Part shown: piece by piece, positions 1 to 7,041 of the stretch | Layout: each line of letters begins with the position of its first letter | How positions within the stretch are numbered: the first letter of the stretch is position 1 | From: Alphaproteobacteria bacterium UBA1254 | GTDB taxonomy: Bacteria > Pseudomonadota > Alphaproteobacteria > RF32 > CAG-239 | Assembly (NCBI GenBank): GCA_002308495.1 | Contig: DBVW01000016.1 | Coordinates: forward strand, 1 to 13,709 | Direction of reading: 5' to 3' | Length of the DNA stretch: 13,709 nt | Program-made: the position numbers and the translations under genes | The notes under the pieces: model-generated | Databases searched by the model: none | What the model was told of the DNA's origin: nothing | Seen by the model: the letters and a program-made list of their open reading frames with translations, nothing else

Positions 1-418
1 CTTCATCGATAATATATACTTTATAACGTCCGACAGTCGGTTTATAACGCACACCGTCTAAAATTTCGCGCATATCATCAACACCGGTGCGTGAAGCAGC
101 ATCAAGCTCAATAACATCCATATGCCTATCTTCACTGATTGCCCGACAATTTTCGCATACTCCGCACGGATGCGATGTCGGTCCGCCTTTGCCGTCAATT
201 CCGATACAATTAAGAGCTTTTGCCATAATCCTTGCGGTCGTTGTTTTTCCGACTCCGCGGATTCCGGTCAAAATATAAGCGTGATGCAGACGATTATTTT
301 TTATGGCATTTGTAAGCGTTTGTACCAAAGCATCCTGCCCGAGCAAATCTTCAAATCTCTGCGGGCGGTATTTTCTGGCTAAGGCCACATATTGCTTATC
401 TTCTTTTTCTTCTGCCAT
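1..418 (-). CDS. dnaX: DNA polymerase III subunit gamma/tau, N-terminal part (cut by window edge)
   Basis: Clamp-loader ATPase of the replicative polymerase; gamma/tau load the sliding clamp and bridge polymerase cores. The visible 139 codons hold the RarA/DnaX N-terminus (ARKYRPQRFEDLLGQ, residues 14-28), Walker A (GIRGVGKTT, residues 52-60), the four zinc-binding cysteines C71, C85, C88 and C91, and the start of Walker B (YIIDE) right at the window edge. ATG at 418 follows a weak purine stretch (GAAGAAGAAAA). The start lies only 11 nt past the predicted 3' end of the SRP RNA on the same strand, so the dnaX message probably shares its promoter. The rest of the gene is outside the window, so nothing can be said about a tau tail or frameshift site. 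Confidence 0.97.
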   Translation of the reverse strand, partial: MAEEKEDKQYVALARKYRPQRFEDLLGQDALVQTLTNAIKNNRLHHAYILTGIRGVGKTTTARIMAKALNCIGIDGKGGPTSHPCGVCENCRAISEDRHMDVIELDAASRTGVDDMREILDGVRYKPTVGRYKVYIIDE

Positions 419-429
419 TTTTCTTCTTC

Positions 430-535
430 AAACTAGAGGCGAAGGGACTCAGACCTTGCAGACATCGTTACGGCTGCTTCCTTCCGAACCTGACCGAGTT
501 CACATTCAAGCCGACCTTTTGCCCTTCATCAGTTT
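430..535 (-). ncRNA. ffs: Signal recognition particle RNA (4.5S-type, bacterial small SRP RNA)
   Basis: RNA scaffold of the signal recognition particle; binds Ffh and targets nascent membrane proteins to FtsY. The minus strand carries the near-invariant Ffh-binding domain, GGTCAGGTTCGGAAGGAAGC, with the GGAA tetraloop and the asymmetric loop side following it. Ends were set by pairing: GAAGGG (527-522) with CCCTTC (446-441), extended by AAACT (535-531) with AGTTT (434-430), giving about 106 nt, close to the E. coli RNA (114 nt). It has the short form without an Alu domain. It lies between the LpoA-like gene and dnaX, on the same strand as both. No terminator separates it from dnaX. Confidence 0.93.
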
Positions 536-543
536 CAACTCTT

Positions 544-574
544 TTAATATTGGGCAGAACAAGTGTTTTTTCAA
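544..574 (-). promoter_or_regulatory. Candidate sigma70-type promoter for ffs (and dnaX)
   Basis: On the minus strand TATTAA (549-544) lies 8 nt before the predicted RNA 5' end at 535, which is right for a -10 box. TTGAAA (574-569) could be the -35, but the spacer is 19 nt, longer than ideal. The position is supported mainly by the RNA end predicted from base pairing. Confidence 0.4.
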
Positions 575-599
575 GCAAAAGTTTTGAACTATTAACACC

Positions 600-1892
600 T
601 TAGAAAATGTTAAAATATGACGGTGTTTGAACGCTTGGAAACAGCTTGTCATAAACCGTCTGCGTATCTTTGCCGTAAATTGCGGGTTTCATCAAAACAG
701 CGCTGTTGCCGAAATCAGCATGCGTCCCAAAAGTTTTCGGCGCGGCGCTCACTGTTTTTAAGCCGCCGGGCGTTACTTCAACAATGTTTAAATTATGTTC
801 ATTCGTTCCGTCATCAAACAATCTGAAAGATCCGTTAATACCGATGTAACCGTCCGGATTTGTAATGGCCGAATATAAGTTACCTGCTCTTTGACGACTC
901 AATGCCGACGCAAGCGCAATGCTGTCATACGCAAACGAATAGAGACTGTTCGGAACCTCGCCAAATAAATCTTTATATTTTTTCTCAAAATAATCGTTAT
1001 GAACACGGGAAATAACCGGATAAACGCCTTTATAAAGCGTCGTTTCTTTTGTTAAATTCGTGTTTTCCCAAACAGATGTGCCGATAAACAAAACGTCGGG
1101 ATAAGCTACGTCAAAATAGCCGAAAGTTCCCGAAATTGCTTTTAGCCGACTTCCCGTCTCGGCAATTAAAACCGTATCAAAATCTTTTGTTTTTGCCATT
1201 TCCTGCACAAGATTTGAAAATTCAAGCGTTGAAGGTTCATAAAAACCGATTTTTGTTACCGCCATTGAATTATTTGCTGCTGCCTGAACCGCAGATTTCG
1301 CCGCATTTAAACCGGCAGGCGAATCGGGAACGAACACCGCGATTTTATGACGATTTTGAACCGCCGCATACGAAACAATGCGTTTGATTTGCTCATCTGC
1401 GAGCAAACCTAATGTATAAACACCGTTTCCTAAAACATGAGGTGCCGTTGAAAACGAAATAATCGGAACCCCTTTGCTTTTTGCCTGATAAGAAATAGCC
1501 GAAACTTCATCCGACATCAACGGACCCAAAACCAGTTCGGCCTTGCCCGCCAAAGCCGTTGAAAGCGCGTTTAATGCCCCTTCAGGCGAACTTTTCGTAT
1601 CATAAAAACGAACTTCAAGATTTTGATTGTTTGTGTCTTCAAGCGCCATCATCGCCGCATTTTGCAGCCCCTTACCGAAGGTTGAAGCTTTGCCGGACAG
1701 CGGCAGCAACATCGCCACCTTGAAACTGTCTTTCGAATAATATTCCATATCTTCGTTATAATCCGTTACTTCAAACGGATTATATCTGAAACGAAAGCCC
1801 TGAGATTGTCCCGAAGGCGAAGTTGACGGCAATATTTGATTGCATGCCGTTAAGAATGTGAGAATAATTGCAAAGCCTAATTTTTTAAACAC
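600..1892 (-). CDS. Penicillin-binding protein activator (LpoA-like), outer-membrane lipoprotein
   Basis: Predicted lipoprotein with a type I periplasmic-binding-protein fold (Leu/Ile/Val-receptor-like), the family that includes the C-terminal domain of E. coli LpoA, which activates the peptidoglycan synthase PBP1A. Residues 1-17 form a lipoprotein signal ending in the lipobox L-T-A-C17. The binding-protein domain begins near residue 57 (FKVAMLLPLSGKAS) and continues through GPLMSDEV (about 143-150) and VPIISFST. It lacks the N-terminal TPR domain of LpoA. The start is GTG at 1892, chosen because AAGGA lies 9 nt upstream and the signal peptide begins there. It is divergent from rsmI, the pairing commonly seen in proteobacteria. 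An ordinary ABC-transporter binding protein is possible, but there are no transporter genes nearby. Confidence 0.85.
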   Translation of the reverse strand: MFKKLGFAIILTFLTACNQILPSTSPSGQSQGFRFRYNPFEVTDYNEDMEYYSKDSFKVAMLLPLSGKASTFGKGLQNAAMMALEDTNNQNLEVRFYDTKSSPEGALNALSTALAGKAELVLGPLMSDEVSAISYQAKSKGVPIISFSTAPHVLGNGVYTLGLLADEQIKRIVSYAAVQNRHKIAVFVPDSPAGLNAAKSAVQAAANNSMAVTKIGFYEPSTLEFSNLVQEMAKTKDFDTVLIAETGSRLKAISGTFGYFDVAYPDVLFIGTSVWENTNLTKETTLYKGVYPVISRVHNDYFEKKYKDLFGEVPNSLYSFAYDSIALASALSRQRAGNLYSAITNPDGYIGINGSFRLFDDGTNEHNLNIVEVTPGGLKTVSAAPKTFGTHADFGNSAVLMKPAIYGKDTQTVYDKLFPSVQTPSYFNIF

Positions 1893-1971
1893 TTGAAATT
1901 TTCCTTAAAATATTAAACAATATGATTTAATATCTAACTTAAAAAAATTGAAAAGTAAAGAGATAACAAAA
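1893..1971. promoter_or_regulatory. Divergent intergenic region between LpoA-like gene and rsmI
   Basis: This 79-bp, very AT-rich gap must carry the start signals for both divergent genes. The minus-strand ribosome site AAGGA is clear, and the plus strand has AAGAGA ahead of the rsmI ATG. I could not pick convincing -35/-10 pairs on either strand. Confidence 0.4.
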
Positions 1972-2802
1972 ATGTTAAACAGCGGATTATATATTGTCGC
2001 CACACCGATCGGTAATTTGGAAGATATTTCAAAGCGCGCGAAAGATGTTCTTGAAAATGCGGATGTCGTTGCCTGCGAAGATACGCGCGTTTCAAAAAAA
2101 TTGTTTCAGCTTTTAGGGATACCCTCTTCCAAACAATTTATCTGCTATGAAGATCACAGAGAAGAATCGGTTGCCAAGAATTTGGTTCAAATCATCAAAG
2201 ACGGCAAAAGCGTTGCTTTAATCAGCGATGCAGGCTCGCCTCTGATTTCCGATCCGGGCTATAAGCTTGTTAAGCTTTGTAAACAAAATGATATTAAAAT
2301 TTGGGCCGTTCCGGGCGCATCCGCCGTTATTTGCGCTTTACAGCTTTCGGGGCTGCCGACGAATCGATTTATGTTTGCGGGCTTTATTGAAAATAAGCAA
2401 AAAGCGCGGCTTGATTTGTTTAACGAACTTAAAAATATTAACACGACTCTTATTTTTTATGAAACAGCTCCAAGACTTTCAGATACACTTAAAGCGGCCC
2501 AAAGCGTTTTTAAGAATCGCGAAATGGCCGTTGCACGCGAAATCACAAAAATTTATGAAGAATGTGTCAACGGAACGGCCGAAGAACTGATTGAACATTT
2601 CAAAGAGCAACCCCCGAAAGGTGAGATTGTTTTGATGGTTGCGCCGCCGACAGAAGAAGAAAGCGAAATTGACATTGAAGCGGAGCTTAAAAAAAGGCTA
2701 AAAACAATGAGCCTTAAGTCTGCGGCTCAAGAAGTTGCTCTTTTAAGCAAGCGCAAAAAAAATGAAGTTTATGCTTTAGGGTTAAAGCTCAAAAATGAAT
2801 AA
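1972..2802 (+). CDS. rsmI: 16S rRNA (cytidine(1402)-2'-O)-methyltransferase
   Basis: Methylates the 2'-O of C1402 in the decoding centre of 16S rRNA using S-adenosylmethionine. The 276-residue protein shows the family's motifs in order: GLYIVATPIGNLEDIS near the N-terminus, ACEDTR, ISDAGSPLISDPGY, VPGASAV, FYETAPRL, AREITKIYEE and KGEIVLMV, then the short helix-turn-helix-like tail (SLKSAAQEVALLSKRKKNEVY). I chose ATG at 1972, not the in-frame TTG at 1948, because homologues begin just before the YIVATPIGNL strand and TTG has no ribosome site. Its stop overlaps the start of yraN by 8 nt, so the two are co-translated. Confidence 0.96.
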   Translation: MLNSGLYIVATPIGNLEDISKRAKDVLENADVVACEDTRVSKKLFQLLGIPSSKQFICYEDHREESVAKNLVQIIKDGKSVALISDAGSPLISDPGYKLVKLCKQNDIKIWAVPGASAVICALQLSGLPTNRFMFAGFIENKQKARLDLFNELKNINTTLIFYETAPRLSDTLKAAQSVFKNREMAVAREITKIYEECVNGTAEELIEHFKEQPPKGEIVLMVAPPTEEESEIDIEAELKKRLKTMSLKSAAQEVALLSKRKKNEVYALGLKLKNE

Positions 2803-3157
2803 AAAACGAAAAGGAAATTTTGCCGAATTTTCAGCACGCCTTTATTTGCGGCTTAAAGGCTATCAAATTGTTGAAAAAAATTACATCACGGGCAGAGGCA
2901 CAACGGCAGGCGAAATTGACATTATTGCACGCAAAAAAAACACCATTATTTTCGTTGAAGTCAAAGAGCGCAAAACTTTGGAAGATGCCCTTTATGCCAT
3001 TAAACCGCAACAAAAAAAGCGTATTTTAAACGCGGCAAAATTTTATTTGGCCAAACACCCTTTTTATCAAAAATTTGATGTGCGTTTTGATGCTGTTTTT
3101 GTGTCTTTTTTTCGCATTTACCACATTCAAAATGCGTGGAGTGAGTTGAAAGCGTAA
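2795..3157 (+). CDS. yraN: YraN/UPF0102 family endonuclease-like protein
   Basis: Small protein (120 residues) of the UPF0102 family, which has a restriction-endonuclease-like (Holliday-junction-resolvase-like) fold. Visible signatures are the N-terminal KGNFAEFSARLYLRLKGY, the acidic GEIDIIA strand (about residues 39-45), and VEVKER (about 54-59), together making the D-(E/V)-x-K type metal site of PD-(D/E)XK nucleases. Activity has rarely been demonstrated for the family; a role in DNA processing or uptake is only a suggestion. It overlaps rsmI by 8 nt, an adjacency widespread in proteobacteria. No convincing terminator follows: AAAAAAG-AGG-CTTTTTT at about 3160-3177 is a weak, mostly A:T hairpin. 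Confidence 0.93.
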   Translation: MNKKRKGNFAEFSARLYLRLKGYQIVEKNYITGRGTTAGEIDIIARKKNTIIFVEVKERKTLEDALYAIKPQQKKRILNAAKFYLAKHPFYQKFDVRFDAVFVSFFRIYHIQNAWSELKA

Positions 3158-3200
3158 AGAAAAAAGAGGCTTTTTTACGATTTGCTAAAACCGATTTTTC

Positions 3201-3229
3201 TTGACTTTTCAAAAAAAATATGGTATAGT
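3201..3229 (+). promoter_or_regulatory. Sigma70-like promoter of module A
   Basis: TTGACT (3201-3206), a spacer of exactly 17 nt, and TATAGT (3224-3229): each box matches the consensus at five of six positions. Transcription should begin near 3236, giving a leader of about 67 nt before the ATG at 3303. It is the best promoter in the window, which suggests module A is well expressed. Confidence 0.8.
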
Positions 3230-3262
3230 TTTAGTATTGAGGAATCGTAGAAATTTAAGCTT

Positions 3263-3295
3263 CCTTAAAAGTTTACGGTTTAAAGGAGAAAGGAG
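3263..3295 (+). promoter_or_regulatory. Tandem ribosome-binding sites in the module A leader, the first inside a possible hairpin
   Basis: AAAGGAG occurs twice, end to end (3282-3288 and 3289-3295). The second lies 7 nt before the ATG at 3303 and decides that start. The first can pair in part with CCTTAAA (3263-3269), through TTTAAAGG (3279-3286) with one bulge. The hairpin is A:T-rich and weak, so regulation by it is speculative. Confidence 0.35.
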
Positions 3296-3302
3296 ATTAG
3301 AA

Positions 3303-4262
3303 ATGCAGAAATTAAAACAATCTTTGTTTTTAAGCGCTTTGATGATTGGCATGATGACGACATTTAATGCACTTGCCAATGATTATGTATATGATGAACA
3401 AGGGCGCGTTATTAAAGAGACAATTACAACCGGTTGGAACGCAGGAAAATATTGGGTTTATACTTATGATGATCACGGTAAAAAAGATTCCCAAACCTAT
3501 TATACAAAATACAATGACCCCATTAATAAATGGTATCAGGTCACTGATTATGAAACAGGTGTATCAACAATGTATAACTATCACTCTGCATCAGCCGTTA
3601 ATTCTAACACACCGGATACGAAACAGGTTGTTACCCCTGGAGCGGATGGTATGACGACAAGCGTTTTTTATGGCAGGTCAAGCGCCATTACCTCCAACAC
3701 ACCTGACACTAAAACCGTTTATGGCGTTGAACCTGGAACAAATATGTATTCTGAAACACAATGGAATTCAGCAGAGGCAATTGCTTCTAACACACCAGAC
3801 TATCGAAGAGAGGCAATTGAAGATGAACAAACCGGTGTATATACGGAACTTTACTATAATGGTGCAGAAAGCGTTGCTTCACATCAAGCTACATACAAAT
3901 CAGAAGAGTCATGGGATGAGAACACGGGAGCCAGTATTTTTACCGAATATGACGGTTCTGAGTACATTTTAGCCAATCAGGCTACTTATAAGCAAGAGAT
4001 GTGGTATGACGAAGAAACCGGACAAGAAATCAGCAGAGTGTATGAGGGTAGCGGAGCTGTATCTTCAAATGTACCAACTGTTATTGGCGTTCAAAAATAT
4101 GATGAAGAGGGCAACCGGGTGTCTCTTCAATACAACAGTGAAGGGCAGTTCATAGGTGGTACAAGCAGCGGTTATCATACTTATGACGCAATGCCAGAAC
4201 TTGTTTATGATGAGAATGGTAAAATCAGTAAAATTTTGCTTGGAGATTGTATCCCAATGTAG
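3303..4262 (+). CDS. Module A large protein: exported 31-residue-repeat (YD-like) protein
   Basis: Unrecognised family; 319 residues. A signal peptide (positive MQKLKQ, hydrophobic core, A-L-A25 cleavage) points to export. The mature part starts with YD-type hairpins (YVYDEQGRV, YTYDDHGKK), then six repeats of 30-31 residues whose S/N-T-P-D cores end at residues 105, 135, 166, 197, 228 and 259; units 4-6 are degenerate (QAT or VPT replaces TPD). It ends in YDENGKISKI and a lone cysteine, C316, three residues before the last residue. The start is ATG 3303, because the upstream extension to 3201 would run through the promoter. The second AAAGGAG lies 7 nt upstream. Module A small gene follows after 23 bp. 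YD hairpins resemble RHS/YD repeats, but there is no RHS core or toxin tip. Surface or periplasmic binding is the simplest guess. Confidence 0.85.
   Translation: MQKLKQSLFLSALMIGMMTTFNALANDYVYDEQGRVIKETITTGWNAGKYWVYTYDDHGKKDSQTYYTKYNDPINKWYQVTDYETGVSTMYNYHSASAVNSNTPDTKQVVTPGADGMTTSVFYGRSSAITSNTPDTKTVYGVEPGTNMYSETQWNSAEAIASNTPDYRREAIEDEQTGVYTELYYNGAESVASHQATYKSEESWDENTGASIFTEYDGSEYILANQATYKQEMWYDEETGQEISRVYEGSGAVSSNVPTVIGVQKYDEEGNRVSLQYNSEGQFIGGTSSGYHTYDAMPELVYDENGKISKILLGDCIPM
3582..4079 (+). repeat. Six tandem protein-coding repeats, period about 93 nt (module A)
   Basis: Repeat units share a core like N-S-A-E-A-I-A-S-N-T-P-D-Y and alternate with a YDEETG-type hairpin. Core positions step by 30, 31, 31, 31 and 31 residues. 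The units have diverged at DNA level, the last three most, so this is an old array. Confidence 0.8.
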
Positions 4263-4285
4263 GTTGTAATATTAGGAGAAAAGAC

Positions 4286-4705
4286 ATGAAAATGGGAAAA
4301 TTTTTAATAGTGTTTATTTTGAGCTTGTTTACCAGCTTTTCGGTTTTTGCAGCTTGCAGCACAGATGGCATATATAATGAAGAGACTGGTGAATTTACCA
4401 AAGGAGAGGTTCAACTGACTTATGGTGAAGATGGCTCTGTAACTGTTCAGTATACTTCTTGGGGAGAGGAAATTATTCAAACCTATGACAGCGTTGAAGA
4501 TATGTTGTTTGCTTTTTACGGCTTCAGACCGGAAATGACCTTATCTGAAGATATCAGAAATCTTATGTCAGGCGGGCATAACAACAACTCAAATTCTTCA
4601 AATGCTTCATCTAAAACGCGCGGGCGTTTGATTTATACTGTTGAAGAAGCGAACGAAGCGGCTAAAGAAGGTGCTGTTAATAAAGTTCGATTAAGATATA
4701 AATAA
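4286..4705 (+). CDS. Module A small protein: exported, single cysteine, conserved basic C-terminal tail
   Basis: Unrecognised; 139 residues. A signal peptide ends near SVFA^AC, leaving one cysteine (C24) at the very N-terminus of the mature protein. A YD-like hairpin follows (LTYGEDGSVTVQY, about 45-57), then TYDSVEDMLFAFYGF, a Ser/Asn-rich linker (about 98-109), and the conserved tail at 110-139, which begins KTRGRLIY and ends RLRYK. The tail reads as strand-helix-strand. ATG 4286 is chosen because AGGAG lies 7 nt upstream and it starts the signal peptide; a longer frame back to 4247 would overlap the large gene without a ribosome site. The F-A-A-C context is a poor lipobox, and the sisters have none, so lipidation is unlikely but not excluded. 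Confidence 0.85.
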   Translation: MKMGKFLIVFILSLFTSFSVFAACSTDGIYNEETGEFTKGEVQLTYGEDGSVTVQYTSWGEEIIQTYDSVEDMLFAFYGFRPEMTLSEDIRNLMSGGHNNNSNSSNASSKTRGRLIYTVEEANEAAKEGAVNKVRLRYK

Positions 4706-4738
4706 AAAAAAAGAGGTCTTAAAGACCTCTTTTTTTTA
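4704..4738. terminator. Bidirectional terminator between module A and prfA
   Basis: AGAGGTCT (4712-4719), loop TAA, AGACCTCT (4723-4730), flanked by an A-run on the left and a T-run on the right that extend the stem. It works for both convergent transcripts. The stop codons of both genes (4703-4705 and 4738-4736) sit at the base of the stem. Confidence 0.93.
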
Positions 4739-5806
4739 TTCCATTTCCGCCAAGCGTTCGGCTTGATCTTCCGTAATTAAAGCGTCAATGATTTCGCCTA
4801 AAGCTTCGCCCGAAACAACATCGTCGAGCTTATACAGCGTTAAGTTAATACGGTGATCTGTAACACGCCCTTGCGGATAGTTATAAGTTCGAATCCTTTC
4901 GCTTCGGTCTCCGCTTCCGACCTGTAATTTGCGTTTTTCCGAATAGTTCGCATCAATTTTTTCTTTTTGTGCATCATATAATTTTGCACGCAGATAGTTC
5001 ATCGCTTTTTCTTTGTTTTTAAATTGAGAACGTTCGTCTTGGCATTGGACGACAACACCTGTCGGAATGTGGGTGATACGAACTGCCGACTCCGTTTTAT
5101 TAACGTGTTGTCCGCCGGCCCCCGAAGCACGATAGACATCAATTTTTAAGTCCGCCGGATTAATGTATAAATCCACTTCTTCAATTTCGGGCAAAACGGC
5201 AACCGTTGCCGCAGAGGTGTGCACTCTTCCTTGTGATTCCGTTACCGGAACTCTTTGCACGCGGTGCGCCCCCGATTCAAATTTTAATTTTGCAAAAACA
5301 TCCGTTCCGGTGATTTTTGCCGAAGCCTCTTTATATCCGCCCAAACCGTTTTCGTTGGCATCTATGACTTCAAATTTCCAACCTTGTTTTAAAGCGTAAC
5401 GTTGATACATTTCAAACAAAACAGCGGCAAATAAAGCAGCTTCGTCTCCACCTGTGCCGGCACGAACTTCCAGAATCGCGTTTTTCTCATCATCTTCGGC
5501 TTTCGGAAGCAAAGCGATTTTGATTTCATGCTCCATTTGAGGTAATTTTTCTTTTAACTCATAATATTCGGCTTGCGCCATATCACGCATTTCTTTATCC
5601 AAACTTTCATCTGAAGCCATTTCTTCCGCATCTTTCAAGTTTTGTTTAAAATGCTGATATTTTTCAATAATCTCAACAACCGGTGCTAATGCTGCCGACT
5701 CTTTGTTCAATTTGACCAATTCTTCGGTATTTGATGTGCTGGCAAGCAACGCATTGATTTCTTCAAAACGGCGGGCAACCTGATCTAATTTTTCATCGAA
5801 ATTCAT
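4736..5806 (-). CDS. prfA: Peptide chain release factor 1
   Basis: Class I release factor reading UAA and UAG and triggering peptide release on the ribosome. The 356-residue length is normal. It has the PCRF domain (RAGTGGDEAALFA, about residues 115-127), the tripeptide anticodon P-V-T (187-189, the RF1-type PxT, not the RF2-type SPF), and the catalytic GGQ (231-233) in GAGGQHVNKTESAVR. The start ATG overlaps the hisS stop by one base (TAATG), so translation is coupled. UAG stops in this window (for example the three module large genes and rodZ-like) fit an active RF1. The methyltransferase gene prmC, often next to prfA, is not here. Confidence 0.98.
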   Translation of the reverse strand: MNFDEKLDQVARRFEEINALLASTSNTEELVKLNKESAALAPVVEIIEKYQHFKQNLKDAEEMASDESLDKEMRDMAQAEYYELKEKLPQMEHEIKIALLPKAEDDEKNAILEVRAGTGGDEAALFAAVLFEMYQRYALKQGWKFEVIDANENGLGGYKEASAKITGTDVFAKLKFESGAHRVQRVPVTESQGRVHTSAATVAVLPEIEEVDLYINPADLKIDVYRASGAGGQHVNKTESAVRITHIPTGVVVQCQDERSQFKNKEKAMNYLRAKLYDAQKEKIDANYSEKRKLQVGSGDRSERIRTYNYPQGRVTDHRINLTLYKLDDVVSGEALGEIIDALITEDQAERLAEME

Positions 5807-7041
5807 TATTTTAATTCCTTTTGAACATTTTTCAGGCTGATTTCTTTTTGCTCGCCCGTGTCTAAATTTTTGAACGTAACGTTTCCTTTCGACAGTTCAT
5901 CAGAGCCCAAAATCAGCGCGGCATAAGCATTTGCTTTGTTTGCTTTCATCATGCGCTTTTTCAAATTTCCGCTGTAAGAATGTTCAACCCGATAACCCGT
6001 ATTGCGCAAATCATAAGCTAATTTTAATGCCTCATCATGCACATCTTCGCCAACCTCAATCACGGCAACCGGACGTGGTAATTCAACATCTTCATCCAGC
6101 AACATCGACAACCTTTCAACGCCACATGCCCAACCGATGCCCGGCACATCACCGCCGCCCATTTCCGCGACAAGTCCGTCATATCTGCCGCCCGCCAAAA
6201 CCGTGCCTTGAGCACCGAGTTTGTCCGTGATGAGTTCAAAAACCGTGTGTGAATAATAGTCTAAACCACGCACCAAACGATTGTTTACCCGATATGGAAT
6301 CTCAAGCAAATCAAGACCTTTCAAAACATCATCAAAAAATTTCTTTGATGTTTCGTTTAAACTGTCGGAATAAAGCGGTGCGTTTGCAACCACAGCTTTA
6401 TCACATTCTTCTTTCGAATCGAGCACACGAAGCGGATTTTTCTCAAGTCTTTCTTTGCTCTCAGATGAAAGTTCATTGAAATGTTCCTTTAAATAAGCAA
6501 CTAATTTTGAACGGTATGCATCTCGGCTTTCCTGATCGCCTAAAGAATTTATTTCGACGATAATGCTTTGATCTAAACCTAAATTTTTCAAAAAGCTGTA
6601 AGCCATCGCAATAATTTCTATATCGGCTTGAGGCGTTTCAACGCCGAGCATTTCGACTCCGAATTGTGTAAACTGACGTTGACGCCCTTTTTGCGGACGT
6701 TCATAACGAAACATCGGACCGGTGTAATAAAACTTCACCGGCAAGTTTTGCTGCATGCCTTCCGAAACAAAAGACCTCACAACACCGGCCGTTCCCTCCG
6801 GGCGCAAAGTTAAACTCTCACCGCCTCTGTCTTGAAAAGTATACATCTCTTTTGTAACAATATCTGATGTATCGCCTAAGTTGCGGGCAAAGACTTCCGT
6901 AAATTCGAAAATCGGCGTTTCAATTTCTTCAAAGCCATATTTTTCGACTGTTTCAGAAGCGATCTTCACAACTTTTTTTGCTTTGCGTTTTGCTGTTCCG
7001 TATAGGTCATACGTCCCGCGAACACTTTGTACTTTTGCCAT
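5806..7041 (-). CDS. hisS: Histidine-tRNA ligase
   Basis: Class II aminoacyl-tRNA synthetase charging tRNA-His. From the ATG at 7041 the protein has 411 residues: motif 1 region (about 38-60), motif 2 (FRYERPQKGRQRQFTQFG, 111-128), the histidine signature LVRGLDYY (256-263), motif 3 (GIGWACGVERL, 301-311), and the C-terminal anticodon-binding domain (about 325-405). Homologues start like MAKVQSVRGTYD, which favours 7041 (GAAGGA 7 nt upstream). A second in-frame ATG at 7080 has an even stronger ribosome site (GGGAGG, 7 nt) and would add 13 residues. It is followed by prfA with a one-base overlap and preceded by the rodZ-like gene 73 bp upstream; no terminator is evident between them. Confidence 0.97.
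   Translation of the reverse strand: MAKVQSVRGTYDLYGTAKRKAKKVVKIASETVEKYGFEEIETPIFEFTEVFARNLGDTSDIVTKEMYTFQDRGGESLTLRPEGTAGVVRSFVSEGMQQNLPVKFYYTGPMFRYERPQKGRQRQFTQFGVEMLGVETPQADIEIIAMAYSFLKNLGLDQSIIVEINSLGDQESRDAYRSKLVAYLKEHFNELSSESKERLEKNPLRVLDSKEECDKAVVANAPLYSDSLNETSKKFFDDVLKGLDLLEIPYRVNNRLVRGLDYYSHTVFELITDKLGAQGTVLAGGRYDGLVAEMGGGDVPGIGWACGVERLSMLLDEDVELPRPVAVIEVGEDVHDEALKLAYDLRNTGYRVEHSYSGNLKKRMMKANKANAYAALILGSDELSKGNVTFKNLDTGEQKEISLKNVQKELK

Noticed and set aside
303..587. 94-codon plus-strand frame
   Set aside because: It runs antisense through the dnaX start and the SRP RNA; no family resemblance and no ribosome site.
1948..1971. TTG start for rsmI
   Set aside because: No ribosome site, and homologues begin close to the YIVATPIGNL strand, fitting ATG 1972.
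3158..3180. Terminator after yraN (AAAAAAG-AGG-CTTTTTT)
   Set aside because: The stem has a single G:C pair and a 3-nt loop, too weak to call.
3201..3302. N-terminal extension of the module A large protein to a TTG at 3201
   Set aside because: The stretch is the promoter and leader (TTGACT-17-TATAGT); ATG 3303 has a good ribosome site and starts a signal peptide.
3303..4262. RHS/YD-repeat polymorphic toxin with the small gene as immunity protein
   Set aside because: No RHS core, no variable toxin tip, and the large protein is short. The small protein has a signal peptide and a more conserved, not more variable, end than its partner.
4286..4360. Module A small protein as a lipoprotein (F-A-A-C)
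   Set aside because: The -3 residue is F, a poor lipobox, and the homologues place their cysteine 6-7 residues after a signal peptidase I site. Kept only as a remote alternative.
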